DNA of 64,000 nt, from positions 72,208,723 to 72,272,722 of the forward strand of contig JASEVX010000008.1 in assembly GCA_031761405.1 (NCBI GenBank), given 5' to 3'. The DNA comes from Serripes groenlandicus. Lineage: Eukaryota; Mollusca; Bivalvia; Cardiida; Cardiidae. The notes below the pieces were generated by a model. The model saw only the letters and a program-made list of their open reading frames with translations. It ran no database searches and was not told the origin of the DNA. Below, one piece after another: positions 43,110 to 56,055 of the stretch; within the stretch, counting starts at the first letter, position 1, and each line of letters opens with the position of its first letter. The position numbers and the translations under genes are program-made.

Positions 43110-43195
43110 GATATTATGAGAAATATTGATAGAAGATAGAAGTTGGGGTGTCCTCAGGAGACAGGAAATCAGCTTTCAACTGTATATTGCCACCT
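43110..43195. repeat. dispersed repeat, copy 2 of a direct pair
   Basis: TTATGAGAAATATTGATAGA, CCTCAGGAGACAGGAAATCAG and CTTTCAACTGTATATTGCCA match 41480-41585 at about 80%, about 1.6 kb apart. No element could be delimited between them. Confidence 0.7.
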
Positions 43196-43224
43196 AAGCG
43201 CTTGCCTCGCCGCAATCATATGGT

Positions 43225-43625
43225 ATGATAGTTTAACAAATGAACATATATACATTGACGAGAAAACACATACATTTTTATTAGTAAAACAATTTACATA
43301 TACTACACATGGCAAGATGTCAAAGCCATCAATTTAACTGTGGTGGATCTATAAATAGTTTAAACTTGTTTATTTTACATCGATTGTGAAACAAGCTTGC
43401 AACTGATGTATATCCAACATGCAACAAAGCTGCAGCAGACAAATGGACATACATAAATTGACGAGAAAAAACACATACATTTTCACTAGTCTAGAGCATT
43501 ACACAAACAATTTACATAAACAACTCATGGCAAGATGTCAAAGCAATCAATTTATCTTTGTTGTATTTATAAATAGTTTAAACTGGTTTTGTTTACAACG
43601 ACTTCGAAACAAGCTTTCAGCTTAA
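43225..43625. repeat. ~210-bp tandem duplication
   Basis: Both copies contain AAATG.ACATA.AT..ATTGACGAGAAAA, CATGGCAAGATGTCAAAGC, AATCAATTTA, TATAAATAGTTTAAACT and GAAACAAGCTT. The second copy begins at about 43440. The internal junction carries a MITE-like AAAGCTGCAGCAGACAAA. Confidence 0.8.
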
Positions 43626-43822
43626 GCCTTTCAAAATACAACAAAGCTGCCACATTTGACTTTGAAAACGTATTGGTAAACACGTGAAACATCTACATAA
43701 ATGAGAGCTTAATTATCAAACCAAGTTTAAAACATTGTGGCAAAAGGGGAAATTGCTAATTCCTAAAGTCGTCTGCGGCAGAGACGTCAGAAAGCGTCTA
43801 TATGTTAGAAAGGGTTATATTA
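43625..43822. mobile_element. TTAA-type MITE, diverged copy
   Basis: ACAACAAAGCTGCCACATTT, TTGTGGCAAAAGGGGAAATTG, GTCGTCTGCGGCAGAGACGT and CTATATGTTAGAAAGGGTTA. Confidence 0.65.
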
Positions 43823-43854
43823 ATCGCGTTCGATGTCTGCTTCCTGGAGATTTA

Positions 43855-43965
43855 ACCAGTACTCGCACCGTTTAAATGGAAATAGTTATCTAAGGATTCG
43901 AACCCGGGACCTGTGGTACGAGGGATCCAAGCTTCCGCTACAACACAGTCTGATTTAACTTAACA
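43855..43965 (-). mobile_element. tRNA-like SINE head
   Basis: On the minus strand GCTTGGATCCCTCGTACCAC and the exact B-box form GGGTTCGAATCC lie close to AGTACTGGTT complement. This is a tRNA-type SINE head rather than a tRNA gene, because no cloverleaf can be completed. Confidence 0.6.
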
Positions 43966-43994
43966 GGTTTAGTCTTAAATGTCTTTCTGTAAAT

Positions 43995-44080
43995 TGTGAT
44001 TGTTTGACGCCGCTTTCAACAGTATTCCATTCACATCACAGTATGTCCTTGGTAATTCACCCCAGTACTGCTGGAAAGCT
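43995..44080 (-). mobile_element. SINE core fragment
   Basis: TTGACGCCGCTTTCAACAGT, ATTCACATCACAGTATG and CACCCCAGTACTG match the SINE core seen at 13138-13330. Confidence 0.55.
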
Positions 44081-45483
44081 TATTCACGCATTAGCGCATC
44101 TGTCGCTATTGTGTCTGTTTGGTGCAATGGCAGCAGAAAGCATATGTTTATTGAAAAGTGTTAATCAGGAAATGCTGACGAATAAAGTTAGCTTGTTTAT
44201 TAAAATGAAAATCGTAGCAAGTTACCATGTTACACTTAGATTCAGATAAGAAGGGAACGTAATAAATAATCGTCAAAATGTGAATTAGTTTTACTTATTG
44301 CAATATTTAATGTTAAAACTTTCAGAAAATAGATTTGATATTGTCATAATAAGACTTTTATGACTAAAGGAGAAATTATTTATAATGAGCTTTTCTCTTT
44401 TTGTCACAATGCGTTATCGCTTTAATTGTTCTAATTTGATTTGTAGAGATGTTTATTGCTTTTGCCTAGATGTCTTTAAAGTCGTCTGCTACAAACTTAT
44501 TGTTTATAATTCCTCTTATGTATATACATACGTTGTTTCATTCTTCTTTGTAATTGTGTTACTGTCCTTGTAAAACTAATCGAAAATGAAGGCGGCGTTA
44601 GGGCAGGATTTAAAGGGGGGCATTATAAGTTATAGATTTAGTGAAGGTGTACTTTACTACAGTATTCTAATAATACTATTATAAGTTTGCCTTTTTACAT
44701 GAAACATAAACAAATATTTCAACTTGACAATAGTACTTATTTGAGTCTTTTTCTGATACATGTACACATGTGCGCATTATCGCATTTTACCAATACACAA
44801 ATTATTTAATATGGAACATATGAAACATACAATTCTTGAAAACATTTTGGCAAAGGGAACATGCAATGATTGTTTTAGCCACTTATTTAATTTATAACAT
44901 TCGTTAAAAGCGATCTTGAAGTTTGTTTCAGAAATGTTGTACCTGTATATATGGGAACATAGTTTAATTACGAACATTTTAATCTAAGACCATGATTTAC
45001 ATATATTCTATCGTTCAGCCAATTCTCGCCAACTAATCCCTTGACTTGACTGAGGGAAGCCCTCTCAGGATGAAAAACCTTTTTGAACAATATGTCTATG
45101 CTCTACTTCTACAAGCATGGTTGGTAAGTAAACAATGCTCAGTTAGAGCAATGAGTCATTACTAGTTGTCTGTCAATCTTTTCAAAAACATTATCTAGCA
45201 GAGACATCTTAAGACGACTGAATCAGGAATATGATTTTACAAACGAGTTCGTTAATAGGAAGATGTACAAGCTGCTTATGTGAACAGTGTAGAGCAAGAT
45301 CAGCCTGTGCAGCCGATTGAGATCTACGCTACTCATCTATTACATACACCAAATGTATTTATATATCTCACCGTACACAAGTTTGTTAGTAGATTATGTC
45401 AAGACTGAGTAAATAGTTCTAGTTAATTTAAAATACACTCTACAGAAATCCAAATGTGTACCTTTTCAAACGGGCGGGTTCAT

Positions 45484-45707
45484 TCAATCTTTTCCAACGT
45501 ACACACGCTTTTTGACGCCTCAACAGCAGACGACATTGTAAAACATTATGACAAAAAGATAAACTGTTCATTAAGAGCATTTTCTCATTTTGACACAATG
45601 TGTTTAATTTTTCATAGTAATCAAACCTTTATGTATCGAGATGTTTTGTGGTTTTGTATGGAGTCAATGTCGTCTGTTGTAGATTTGTTGTATGGGGAAA
45701 GGGTTAA
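45484..45707. mobile_element. TTAA-type MITE, complete copy (224 bp)
   Basis: TCAATCTTTTCCAACGTACA at the left, CTTTTTGACGCCTCAACAGC and GACGACATTGTAAAACATTA internally, GTCGTCTGTTGTAGATTTGT and TATGGGGAAAGGGTTAA at the right. Confidence 0.75.
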
Positions 45708-45918
45708 ACTGCATCCCCTGGATAAGTACTGTATAAACACATATGTTCAATAGCTTGTTATTCAGATATTAAAATCTATGGTCATGTTTTTGAGTTATTA
45801 AAATATATCGTCTTGTTATTCAATTATTGTTGTATGTGACCTTGATATTCACTTTTGAAACGTTATGGTGTTTGTAATTCAATTATCAAACTGTATGGGA
45901 TTGTTATTCAATTATCAA

Positions 45919-47241
45919 GTTTAAGTTCAAGTTCAAGTACAAGTTCTTTATTTGCATAACGTTTTACATGTTGTTGCAACATATACATACTTATTATTTG
46001 TAAGGCAATACATAAAGTATAGTTTCAATAGATGACATATGATATATAATATTCGAGAAAAGTGTAGTTATCATTAATAAGTGTTAATAAGTAAAGGTAT
46101 ACTAAACTTAGATTAGTTTAGTTTGTGATTTTGAAAAAACACCTTATTCGGATTTCTATCCGTCTATGGTACCGTTTTAGATTCGCGTTTAGTATTGGCC
46201 ATATCTATGTATTTACTCAGTTTTCGTAATATACTTAGCTTATCATTTCTCATTAATTGTTTAAGTTTATACAACGGGGCCAAATATGAAAATATACTGG
46301 AAGTCAATTGGTTCTTAGTTAACGATACATAGGACATATACATGTAAGCATAAAATGATATTCATTTTCGATAACATTCAAGTTGCACATTTTACATATT
46401 CTATGTTCCCTAGAGATGTTATAATATTGTCCTTCCTCAATTAATAAATATACATCTTAGTTCTCATTGCAATTATGTCATTATTGTTATTAACACAATC
46501 GAGATTGTTTTTTGTTGCGAGGGGGGGGGGGGGGGGGAGGGGGGGGAGGGGGGGGGAGGGGGGGGGGGGTTCAATATAGCTTTTAAAAGATCTGTAACAT
46601 TATAATTTTACAGAGTTATCTAAATGTGAAAACCAATTTTGAATGTAACTTTCTTCTATTTGCCCAATAACAAGTTCAACGTCAGAATTTGTAAAGTCTG
46701 ATTTCCTTTGCATGTATGATAAACCGAGACTATCCAGTAAATGGTTTACATCTTTATGAAAAGAAAAATATTGCCCTGTGCATCTTTCATGTTAAAAACC
46801 TTATATAAAAGCGTATTAAGACATGTTTTGATTTGTTTTCCAATATTTAATAATTGTTATTTTACGTAATACAAGTAAATGGTATCTTCACCTTCTCCGT
46901 TTACCGCTGCTGATAGTGTTTGATTCCTCACACCAATACAAATTAAAAACTTTAAATGTACATTTTCTACGTCGTCAGCTTTATGAAGACGCCATACATT
47001 AACCTCATACATCAAAATCGGTAAAATAAGTGAATAGAACAATTTCAAACCTTTAAAGAGATAACCGTTTCTGTGACATGTAAAACTTCCCATTGTAGGA
47101 AAATGTATAACCAAAATTTGTAAAATGTGTGACTGTAGATAATTTCATTCCGTTATAAACCATCTCAGGATCAATACTTGGGAGTCCATTTTTACATACC
47201 ATAATAACGTTTTTTAAGAATATGAGAGCTTTACTACTCAT
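45919..47241 (-). pseudogene. non-LTR retrotransposon, 5'-truncated 3' end with decayed reverse-transcriptase C-terminus
   Basis: On the minus strand the 47241-47053 frame reads NGLPSIDPEMVYNGMKLSTV, then THFTNFGYTFSYNGKF. This is followed, after a frameshift, by GLKLFYSLILPILMYEVNVW, RLHKADDVENVHLKFLICIG and NGEGEDTIYLYYVK (47114-46857). The pattern L-F-x-S-L-x-x-P-I-L-x-Y-x-x-x-V-W with V-H-L-K-F is that of the region after the RT core in non-LTR elements. Further decayed frames continue with VELVIGQIEESYIQNWFSHL (about 46650) and REHRICKMCNLNVIENEYHF (about 46370), a Cys-containing C-terminal motif. The 3' end is a short ACTTGAACTTGAACTT-type tail at about 45950. A poly-C (plus-strand poly-G) tract interrupts it at 46518-46570. 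Confidence 0.8.
46518..46570. repeat. poly-G tract with a few A interruptions
   Basis: More than 45 of about 53 bases are G on the plus strand, in runs of up to about 19. It interrupts the retrotransposon remnant and may be length-variable. Confidence 0.9.
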
Positions 47242-47339
47242 CTCAGCGTCGGCCTCTCCGTCGGCGTCCGGTTTAAGTTTTAGGGCAAGTTGGCATTTTC
47301 ATTCATAAATATTTGTGCTAGGGCTTTTATATTTGGAAT

Positions 47340-47740
47340 AAAGTTACATCTTATACAATTAACTGATCAGTAATAAAAACGTATCAGCAAATTGTAAGAG
47401 TTAGGAAGGCTCTATATACAGAGGGGAGTTACACTATTGTAGGCAGACCGGCCATAGCCGTCGGCTCTAACGGATAATTTACTGAAAAGTAATAATAATA
47501 TATCGGTAAATTGCTACTGATCAGTAATTATAACGTATCAGTAAATTGCTACGGTTTATTTACTGATCAATGATGATAACGTATCAGTAAATTGCTACGG
47601 TTTATTTACTGATCAGTGATAATAACGTATTAGTAAATAGGTACTGGTTATCAACTAAACAGTAATAACAACAAATCGGTAAATTGCTAAGGGTAATTTT
47701 ACTGATCAGTAATTATAACGTATTGGCAAATTGTTAAACA
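47340..47740. repeat. 47-bp tandem repeat, about 7 copies
   Basis: TTTACTGATCAGTGATAATA and ACGTATCAGTAAATTGCTAC alternate with spacing of 47 bp (47514, 47561, 47608). TACTGATCAGTA is self-complementary. Confidence 0.9.
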
Positions 47741-47799
47741 ACCCTTTTCTATATTTAAGAAAATTACGTATTCATGTAGAATTTGAAGCGAGGCCATGA

Positions 47800-48640
47800 C
47801 GTTTATTCACACAATCGTCAGCGTAAGTAAATGGAAATGAGTACACCTATTTACTCAATCGTCAGGATAAGTTAATGGAAATGAGTACACGTATTTGCCC
47901 AATCGTCAGGGTAAGTTAATGGAAATGAGTAAACGTACTAACACAATCGTGAGGGTAAGTTAATGAAAAGACGTACGCGTATTTAAACAATCGTCAGGAT
48001 AAGTTCATGGAATTGAGTACACGTATTCACACATCGACAAGGTAAGTTGATGGAAATGAGTACACGTATTTACACAATCGTCAGGGTAAGTTAATGGAAA
48101 TGAGTACGTATATTCACAAAATCGGTAGGGTAAGTTTATGGTAATGAGTACACGTATTCACACAATCGTCAGGGTAATTTAATGGTAATGAGTACATGTA
48201 TTTACACAATCGACAGGGTAAGTTAATGGAAATGAGTTCCCTTATTAACACAATTGTCAAGGTAAGTTAATGGACATGAGTTCCCTTATTAACACAATCG
48301 TCAGGGTAAGTTAATGGAAATGAGTACACGTATTTACACAATCGTCAGGGGAAGTCATTGGAAAAGAGTACACGTATTCACACAATCGACAAGGTAAGTT
48401 AATGGAAATGAGTTCCCTTATTAACACAATTGTCAAGGTAAGTTAATGGACATGAGTTCCCTTATTAACACAATTGTCAGGGTAAGTTATTGGAAATGAG
48501 TACACGTATTTACACAATTTTCAGGGTAAGCTAATAGAAATTAGTACACGTATTTACACAATTTTCAGGATAAGTTAATGGAACTTATTGCACGTATTTA
48601 CACAATCTTCAGGGTAAGTTAATAGAAATGAGCGTATCAA
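47800..48640. repeat. 44-bp satellite, left block (about 19 copies)
   Basis: Units read ACACAATCGTCAGGGTAAGT, TAATGGAAATGAGTACACGT, ATTT. Copies here are more diverged than in the main block. The block ends at about 48640, where a 0.6-kb unrelated segment begins. Confidence 0.95.
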
Positions 48641-49255
48641 ATACTTCCAGACAAAGGATGTAGCAGGCGGCATTATGGCAATATTCTGTAGATCCTTTAT
48701 TAACGAAGTGATCGTTATTCGTTTTATAATATGTCGAATGAAAGACGTACATAGATAGCTGCATATCTATAAATAACAACTCGGAAGAAAATGTGTTACA
48801 AACTTCAAATTACTCTTTAAATCTTCAAAAACAACAATTCAAATTTATCACGTTCATTCCAATTAGTTGTATTATCAAAACAAATGTCGAATATAATTAA
48901 TAAGTCATTATCATTAATTTCTACCTTTATTAAACATCAAAGCTTTTTTAAAAGTAACAAACCGTCCCTTAATTTACAATTATTCGATTAAACACTACAC
49001 ACACAAACGATCATCAATAAAATCGAGTGCAGCTGTTTACGCAGTAATGTAAACACTCTCGATCGTGATGTGAATAATTAACCTCTCTAATCAGTTATGT
49101 GTGGCAAATATAAAAGAACAAAAGGTGAAACACAACTGTGTATATATTCTATTTTTTTTTTCCGAGTACTCGTTATCTAAATTACTAACCGATAAATCGA
49201 CACACATACGGTTAACCGAGTAACCGATTAATCGTTGCCATCCATAGTATTTACA
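48641..49255. other. 0.6-kb segment interrupting the 44-bp satellite
   Basis: Unrelated AT-rich sequence between two blocks of the same array. Near its right end, TACGGTTAACCGAGTAACCG and GATTAATCGTTGCCATCC look like the end of a dispersed element. A clean target duplication was not found, so it may be an insertion or a surviving unique segment. Confidence 0.5.
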
Positions 49256-52200
49256 TTTTTTTTGGAAATTTGTGCACGTATTTTTACAATCGTCAGGGTA
49301 AATTAATGGAAATGAGTACACGTATTTACACAATCATAATGGTAAGTTAATATACATGAGTACACGTATTCACACAATTGTCAGGGAAAGTTAATGGAAA
49401 TGAGTACACGAATTTACACAATCGTCAGTAAGTTAATGGTTATGAGTACACGTATTCACAAAATCGTCAAGGTCACTTAATGGGAATGAGTACATGTATT
49501 TACATAATCGTCAAGGTAAGTTGATCGAAATGATTACACGTATTCACACAATCGGCAGGGTAAGTTAATGTAAATGAGTACACGTATTCACACACTCGTC
49601 AAGGTAAGTTAATCGAAATGAGTACACATATTCACACAATCGTCAGGGTAAAGTAATGAAAATGAGGAGACGTATTTACACAATCGTCAGGGTAAGTTAA
49701 TGTAAATGAGTACACGTATTCACACACTGGTCAAGCTAATTTAATGTAAATGAGTACACGTATTCACACACTCGTCAAGCTAATTTAATGTAAATGAGTA
49801 CACGTATTCACACACTCGTCAAGCTAATTTAATGTAAATGAGTACACGTATTCACACACTCGTCAATGTAATTTAATGAAAAGCAGTACACGTATTTACA
49901 CAATCGTTAGGAGAAGTTAATGAAAATGAGTATACGTATTTACATAATCGTCAGGGTAAGTTAATGGAAATGTGTACATGTATTTACACAATCGTTAGGA
50001 TAAGTTAATATAAATGAGTACACGTATTTACACAATCGTCAGATTAAGTAAATGGAACTCAGTCCACGTATTACACAATCGTCAGGGTATGTTAATGGAA
50101 ATGAGTACACGTATTTACACAATCGTCAGGGTATGTTAATAGAAATGAGTACACGGATTTACACAATCGGCAGGGTAAGTTAATGTAAATGAGTACACGT
50201 ATTAACACAATCGTCAGGGTAAGTTAATGGAAATGAGAACACGTATTTACACAATCGTCAGGGTAAGTTAATGGAAATGAGTACACGTATTTACACAATC
50301 GTCAAGGTATGTTAATAGAAATGAGTACACGGATTTACACAATCGTCAGGGTAAGTTAATGGAAATGAGTACACGCATTTACACAATCGTCAGGGTAAGT
50401 TAATGTAAATGAGTACACGTATTCACACAATCGTCAGGGTAAGTTAATGGAAATGAGTACACGTATTTACACAATCGTCAGGGTAAGTTAATAGAAATGA
50501 GAACATGTATTTACACAATCGTCAGAGTAAGTAAATAGAAATGAGTACAGGTATTAACACAATCGTCAGGGTAATTTAATGTAAATGAGTACACGTATTC
50601 ACACAATCGTCAGGGTAAGTTAATGTAAATGAGTACACGTATTCACACAATCGTCAGGGTAAGTTAATGGAAATGAGTACATGTACTTACACAATCGTCA
50701 GGGTAAGTTAATGGAAATGAGTACAGGTATTTACACAATCGTCAGGGTAAGTTAATGGAAATGAGTACACGTATTCAGACAATTGTCAGGGCAAGTTAAT
50801 GTAAATGAGTACACGTATTCACACAATCGTCAGGGTAAGTTAATGGAAATGAGTACACGTATTTACAGACTCGTCAGGGTAAGTTAATGTAAATGAGTAC
50901 ACATATTTACACAATCGTCAGGGTCAGTTAATGTAAATGAGTACACGTATTTACAAAATCGTCAGAGTAAGTTAATGGAAATGAGTACACGTATTTACAC
51001 AATCGTCAGGGTATGTTAATGGAAATGAGAACATGTATTTACACAATCGTCAGGGCAAGTTAATGTAAATGAGTACACGTATTCACACAATCGTCAGGGT
51101 AAGTTAATGGAAATGAGTACACGTATTTACACACTCGTCAGGGTAAGTTAATGTAAATGAGTACACATATTTACACAATCGTCAGGGTCAGTTAATGTAA
51201 ATGAGTACACGTATTTACAAAATCGTCAGAGTAAGTTAATGGAAATGAGTACACGTATTTACACAATCGTCAGGGTATGTTAATGGAAATGAGAACATGT
51301 ATTTACACAATCGTCAGAGTAAGTAAATAGAAATGAGTACAGGTATTAACACAATCGTCAGGGTAAGTTAATGGAAATGAGTACAGGTATTAACACAATC
51401 GTCAGGGTAAGTTAATGTAAATGAGTACACGTATTCACACAATCGTCAGGGTAAGTTAATGGAAATGAGTACACGTATTTACACAATCGTCAGGGTAAGT
51501 TAATGTAAATGAGTACACGTATTCAGACAATTGTCAGGGCAAGTTAATGTAAATGAGTACACGTATTCACACAATCGTCAGGGTAAGTTAATGGAAATGA
51601 GTACAAGTATTTACACAATCGTCAGGGTAAGTTAATGTAAATGAGTACACGTATTTACACAATCGTCAGGGTAAGTTAATGTAAATGAGTACATGTATTT
51701 ACACAATCGTCAGGGTAAGTTAATAGAAATGAGTACACGTATTTACAAAATCGTCAGGATAAGTTGATGGAAATCAGTACATGTGGTTACACAATCGTCA
51801 AGGTAAGTTAATGTAAATGAGTACACATATTTACACAAAGGTCAGGGTAAGTTAATGTAAATGAGTACACGTATTTACACAATCGTCAGGGTAAGTTAAT
51901 GGAAATGAGTACACGTATTTACACAATCGTCAGGGTAAGTTAATAGAAATGAGAACATCTATTTACACAATCGTCAGAGTAAGTAAATAGAAATGAGTAC
52001 AGGTATTAACACAATCGTCAGGGTAAGTTAATGGAAATGAGTACACGTATTTACACAATCGTCAGGGTAAGTTAATGTAAATGAGTACATGTATTTACAC
52101 AATCGTCAGGGTAAGTTAATATAAATGAGTACACGTATTTACAAAATCGTCAGGATAAGTTGATGGAAATCAGTACATGTGGTTACACAATCGTCAAGGT

Positions 52201-55200
52201 AAGTTAATGTAAATGAGTACACATATTTACACAAAGGTCAGGGTAAGTTAATGTAAATGAGTACACGTATTTACACAATCGTCAGGGTAAGTTAATAGAA
52301 ATGAGTACACGTATTTACAAAATCGTCAGGATAAGTTGATGGAAATCAGTACACGTGGTTACACAATCCTCAAGGTAAGTTAATGTAAATGAGTTCACAT
52401 ATTTACACAAAGGTCAGGGTAAGTTAATGGAAATGAGCTCATGTAATTACATAATCGCCAGGGTAAGTTAATGGAAATGAGTAAAAGTATTAACACAATC
52501 GTTAGGGTAAGTTAATGTAAATGAGTACACGTATTTACACAATCGTCAGGGTAAGTTAATTGAATTGAGTACACGTATTTACACAATCGTCAGGATAAGC
52601 TAATGATAATTAGTACAGGTATTTATACACTAGTCAGTGTAAGTTAATGGAAATGATTACACGTATTCACACAAACGTCATGGTACAATAATGGAAGTGT
52701 GTACAGGTCTTCGCACAATCGTCATAGTAAGTTAACGGAAATGAGTACACGTTTTTACACAATCGTCAAGGTAAATTAATGGAAATGAGTACACGTATTC
52801 ACACAATCGTCAGGGTAAATTAATGGAAATGGTCAGGGTAAGTTAATAGAAATGAGTACATGTATTAACACAATCATCCGGGTAAGTTAATGGAAATGAG
52901 TACACGTAATTACACAATCGTCAGGGTAAGTTAATAGTAATGAGTACGCGTATTTACACAATCGTCAGTGAAAGTTAATAGAAATTAGTACACGTATTTA
53001 CACAATCGTTAGGATAAGTAAATGGAAATGAGTACAGGTATTAACACAATCGTCAGGGTACACTTATTCACACAATCGTCAGGGTAAGTTAATGTAAACG
53101 AGTACACGTATTTACACGTTCGTCAGGGTAAGTTAATGGAAATGAGCTCAGGTATTAACACAATCGTCAGGGTAAGTTAATGCAAATGAGTACACGTATT
53201 TACACACTCGTCAGGGTAAGTTAATGTAAATGAGTACACGTATTTACACACTCGTCAGGGTAAGTTAATGTAAATGAGTACACGTATTTACACAATCGTC
53301 AGGGTAAGTTAATGTAAATGAGTACACGTAATTACACAATCGTCAGGGTACACGTATTTACACAATCGTCAGGGTAAGTTAATGGAAATGAGTACACGTA
53401 ATTACACAATCGTCAGGATAAGCTAATGATAATTAGTACAGGTATTTACACACTTGTCAGTGTAAGTTAATGGAAATGATTACACGTATTCACACAATCG
53501 TCATGGTACAATAATGGAAGTGTGTACAGGTCTTCGCACAATCGTCATAGTATGTTAACGGAAATGAGTACACGTATTCACACAATCGTCAAGGTAAATT
53601 AATGGAAATGAGTACACGTATTCAAACAATCGTCCGGATAAGTTAATGGAAATGAGTACACGTATTCCCACAATCGTGCGGATAAGTTAATGGAAATGAG
53701 TACTCGTTTTCACACAATCGTCAGGGTAAGTTAACGGAAATGAGTACACGTATTAACACAATCGTCAAGGTAAATTAATGGAAATGAGTACACGTATTCA
53801 CACAATCGTCAGGGTAAATTAATGGAAATCGTCAGGGTAAGTTAATAGAAATGAGTACATGTATTAACACAATCATCCGGGTAAGTTAATGGAAATGAGT
53901 ACACGTAATTACACAATCGTCAGGGTAAGTTAATAGTAATGAGTACGCGTATTTACACAATCGTCAGTGAAAGTTAATAGAATTTAGTACACGTATTTAC
54001 ACAATCGTTAGGATAAGTAAATGGAAATGAGTACAGGTATTAACACAATCGTCAGCGTACACTTATTCACACAATCGTCAGGGTAAGTTAATGTAAACGA
54101 GTACACGTATTTACACGTTCGTCAGGGTAAGTTAATGGAAATGAGCTCAGGTATTAACACAATCGTCAGGGTAAGTTAATGCAAATGAGTACACGTATTT
54201 ACACACTCGTCAGGGTAAGTTAATGTAAATGAGTACACGTATTTACACACTCGTCAGGGTAAGTTAATGTAAATGAGTACACGTATTTACACAATCGTCA
54301 GGGTAAGTTAATGTAAATGAGTACACGTAATTACACAATCGTCAGGGTACACGTATTTACACAATCGTCAGGGTAAGTTAATGGAAATGAGTACACGTAA
54401 TTACACAATCGTCAGGATCAGCTAATGATAATTAGTACAGGTATTTACACACTTGTCAGTGTAAGTTAATGGAAATGATTACACGTATTCACACAATCGT
54501 CATGGTACAATAATGGAAGTGTGTACAGGTCTTCGCACAATCGTCATAGTATGTTAACGGAAATGAGTACACGTATTCACACAATCGTCAAGGTAAATTA
54601 ATGGAAATGAGTACACGTATTCAAACAATCGTCCGGATAAGTTAATGGAAATGAGTACACGTATTCCCACAATCGTGCGGATAAGTTAATGGAAATGAGT
54701 ACTCGTTTTCACACAATCGTCAGGGTAAGTTAACGGAAATGAGTACTCGTTTTCACACAATCGTCAGGGTAAGTTAATGGAAATGAGTACACGTATTTAC
54801 ACAATCGTCAGGGTAAGTTAATGGAAATGAGTACACGTATTTACACAATCGTCAGGGTAAGTTAATGGAAATGAGTACACGTATTTACACAATCGTCAGG
54901 GTAAGTTAATGGAAATGAGTACACGTATTCACACAATCGTCAGGGTAAGTTAATAGAAATGAGTACACGTATTTACACAATCGTCAGGGTAAGTTAATGG
55001 AAATGAGTACACGTATTTACACAATCGTCAGGGTAAGTTAATGGAAATGAGTACACGTATTTACACAATCGTCAGGGTAAGTTAATGGAAATGAGTACAC
55101 GTATTTACACAATCGTCAGGGTAAGTTAATGGAAATGAGTACACGTATTTACACAATCGTCAGGGTAAGTTAATAGAAATGAGTACACGTATTTACACAA

Positions 55201-55630
55201 TCGTCAGGGTAAGTTAATGGAAATGAGTACACGTATTCACACAATCGTCAGGGTAAGTTAACGGAAATGAGTACACGTAGTTACACAATCGTCAGGGTAA
55301 ATGAGTAGACGTTTCACGAAATCGTAAGAGTAAGTTAATGGAAATGAGTACATGTATTTACACAATCGTCAGGATAAGTTAATGAAGATAAGTACACGTT
55401 TTCACAAAATCGTTCGGGTAAGTTAATGGAAATGAGAACACATATTTACACAATCTTGAGGGTTAGTTAATGGAAATGAGGACACGTTTCACGAAATCGT
55501 CAGGGTAAGGTAATGGAAATGAGTACACGTATTCAGACAATCGTAGTGTAAGTTAATGGAAATGAGTACACGTACTTACACAATCGTCAAGGTAAGTTAA
55601 TGGAAATAGGTACACGTATTTACACATTTA
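49256..55630. repeat. 44-bp satellite, main block (about 145 copies) with higher-order repeats
   Basis: The 44-bp period is exact in the freshest stretch (54787, 54831 and so on). Units vary at a few positions (ATGGAAATG/ATGTAAATG; ATTTACAC/ATTCACAC/ATTAACAC). Rare variant runs recur: the string around CTAATGATAATTAGTACAGG at 52594, 53411 and 54419, and AATGGAAGTGTGTACAGG at 52690, 53511 and 54511. This shows two ~1.0-kb higher-order copies plus a partial one. A smaller ~270-bp duplication links 50898 and 51168. Each canonical unit contains CAGGGTAAGT on the plus strand. There is no protein-coding potential. Confidence 0.95.
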
Positions 55631-55799
55631 TAAAGAAATCGAATAGTGTCATGAAGCGAGCTCAGTTCCAAAATACCTAAGACAGAGTGTAAAGATATGT
55701 TAAGTATATAGGATTTAATCTTCCGCAATCGTTCTATAGATAATACGCATTGGAGTACGATACTAATTCAATGATCAACCTGATAACAATCCAATTGTT

Positions 55800-55890
55800 T
55801 TAACCCTTCTCACTGACAGATGTATTTTATCGCATCTATAACCGACAATTTATTCTAAAGTCGTCTGCAAGTGGGAAAGTGCGGATAAAA
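55800..55890. mobile_element. TTAA-type MITE, short internally deleted copy
   Basis: TTAACCCTTCTCACTGACAG, TCGCATCTATAACCGACAAT, then AAGTCGTCTGCAAGTGGGAAA. Both ends are present but most of the middle is missing. Confidence 0.65.
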
Positions 55891-56055
55891 GTGTACAATT
55901 ATTTTGGAGACTTATTGTTTAATATTCTTTATATCTGCAAAAGTATTCGGCGAGTATTTAGTGTTCACTCACATGTAAACAAACGTCCATCTTTTTCTTT
56001 TCAAAACCATTTAATCAATAGGATCAATGTTATGTTATATTTGGTCAAATGCCAA

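Larger units (their letters stand above)
40780..45480. other. gene-poor stretch with dispersed and duplicated repeats
   Basis: No exon could be supported. It contains a bivalve-type repeat end at about 41140-41245 (GGACAAAGGGCGATCACAATAACTC), a direct repeat pair (41480-41580 and 43110-43195, sharing AGGAAATCAGCTTTCAACTG), a ~210-bp tandem duplication (43225-43625), MITE fragments (43625-43820, 44340-44520, 44810-44900) and SINE pieces (43855-44080). Confidence 0.5.

Noticed and set aside
41480..43195. LTR retrotransposon between the two direct repeats
   Set aside because: The repeats are only ~100 bp and ~80% alike. There are no TG...CA ends, no target duplication and no gag-pol frames between them.
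44004..44249. 81-codon plus-strand ORF
   Set aside because: It begins within a SINE core (TTTCAACAGTATTCCATTCAC), so it is chance coding over a repeat.
47800..55630. CRISPR array (regular 44-bp repeats)
   Set aside because: Units are head-to-tail with no unique spacers, in a eukaryotic context; this is a satellite.
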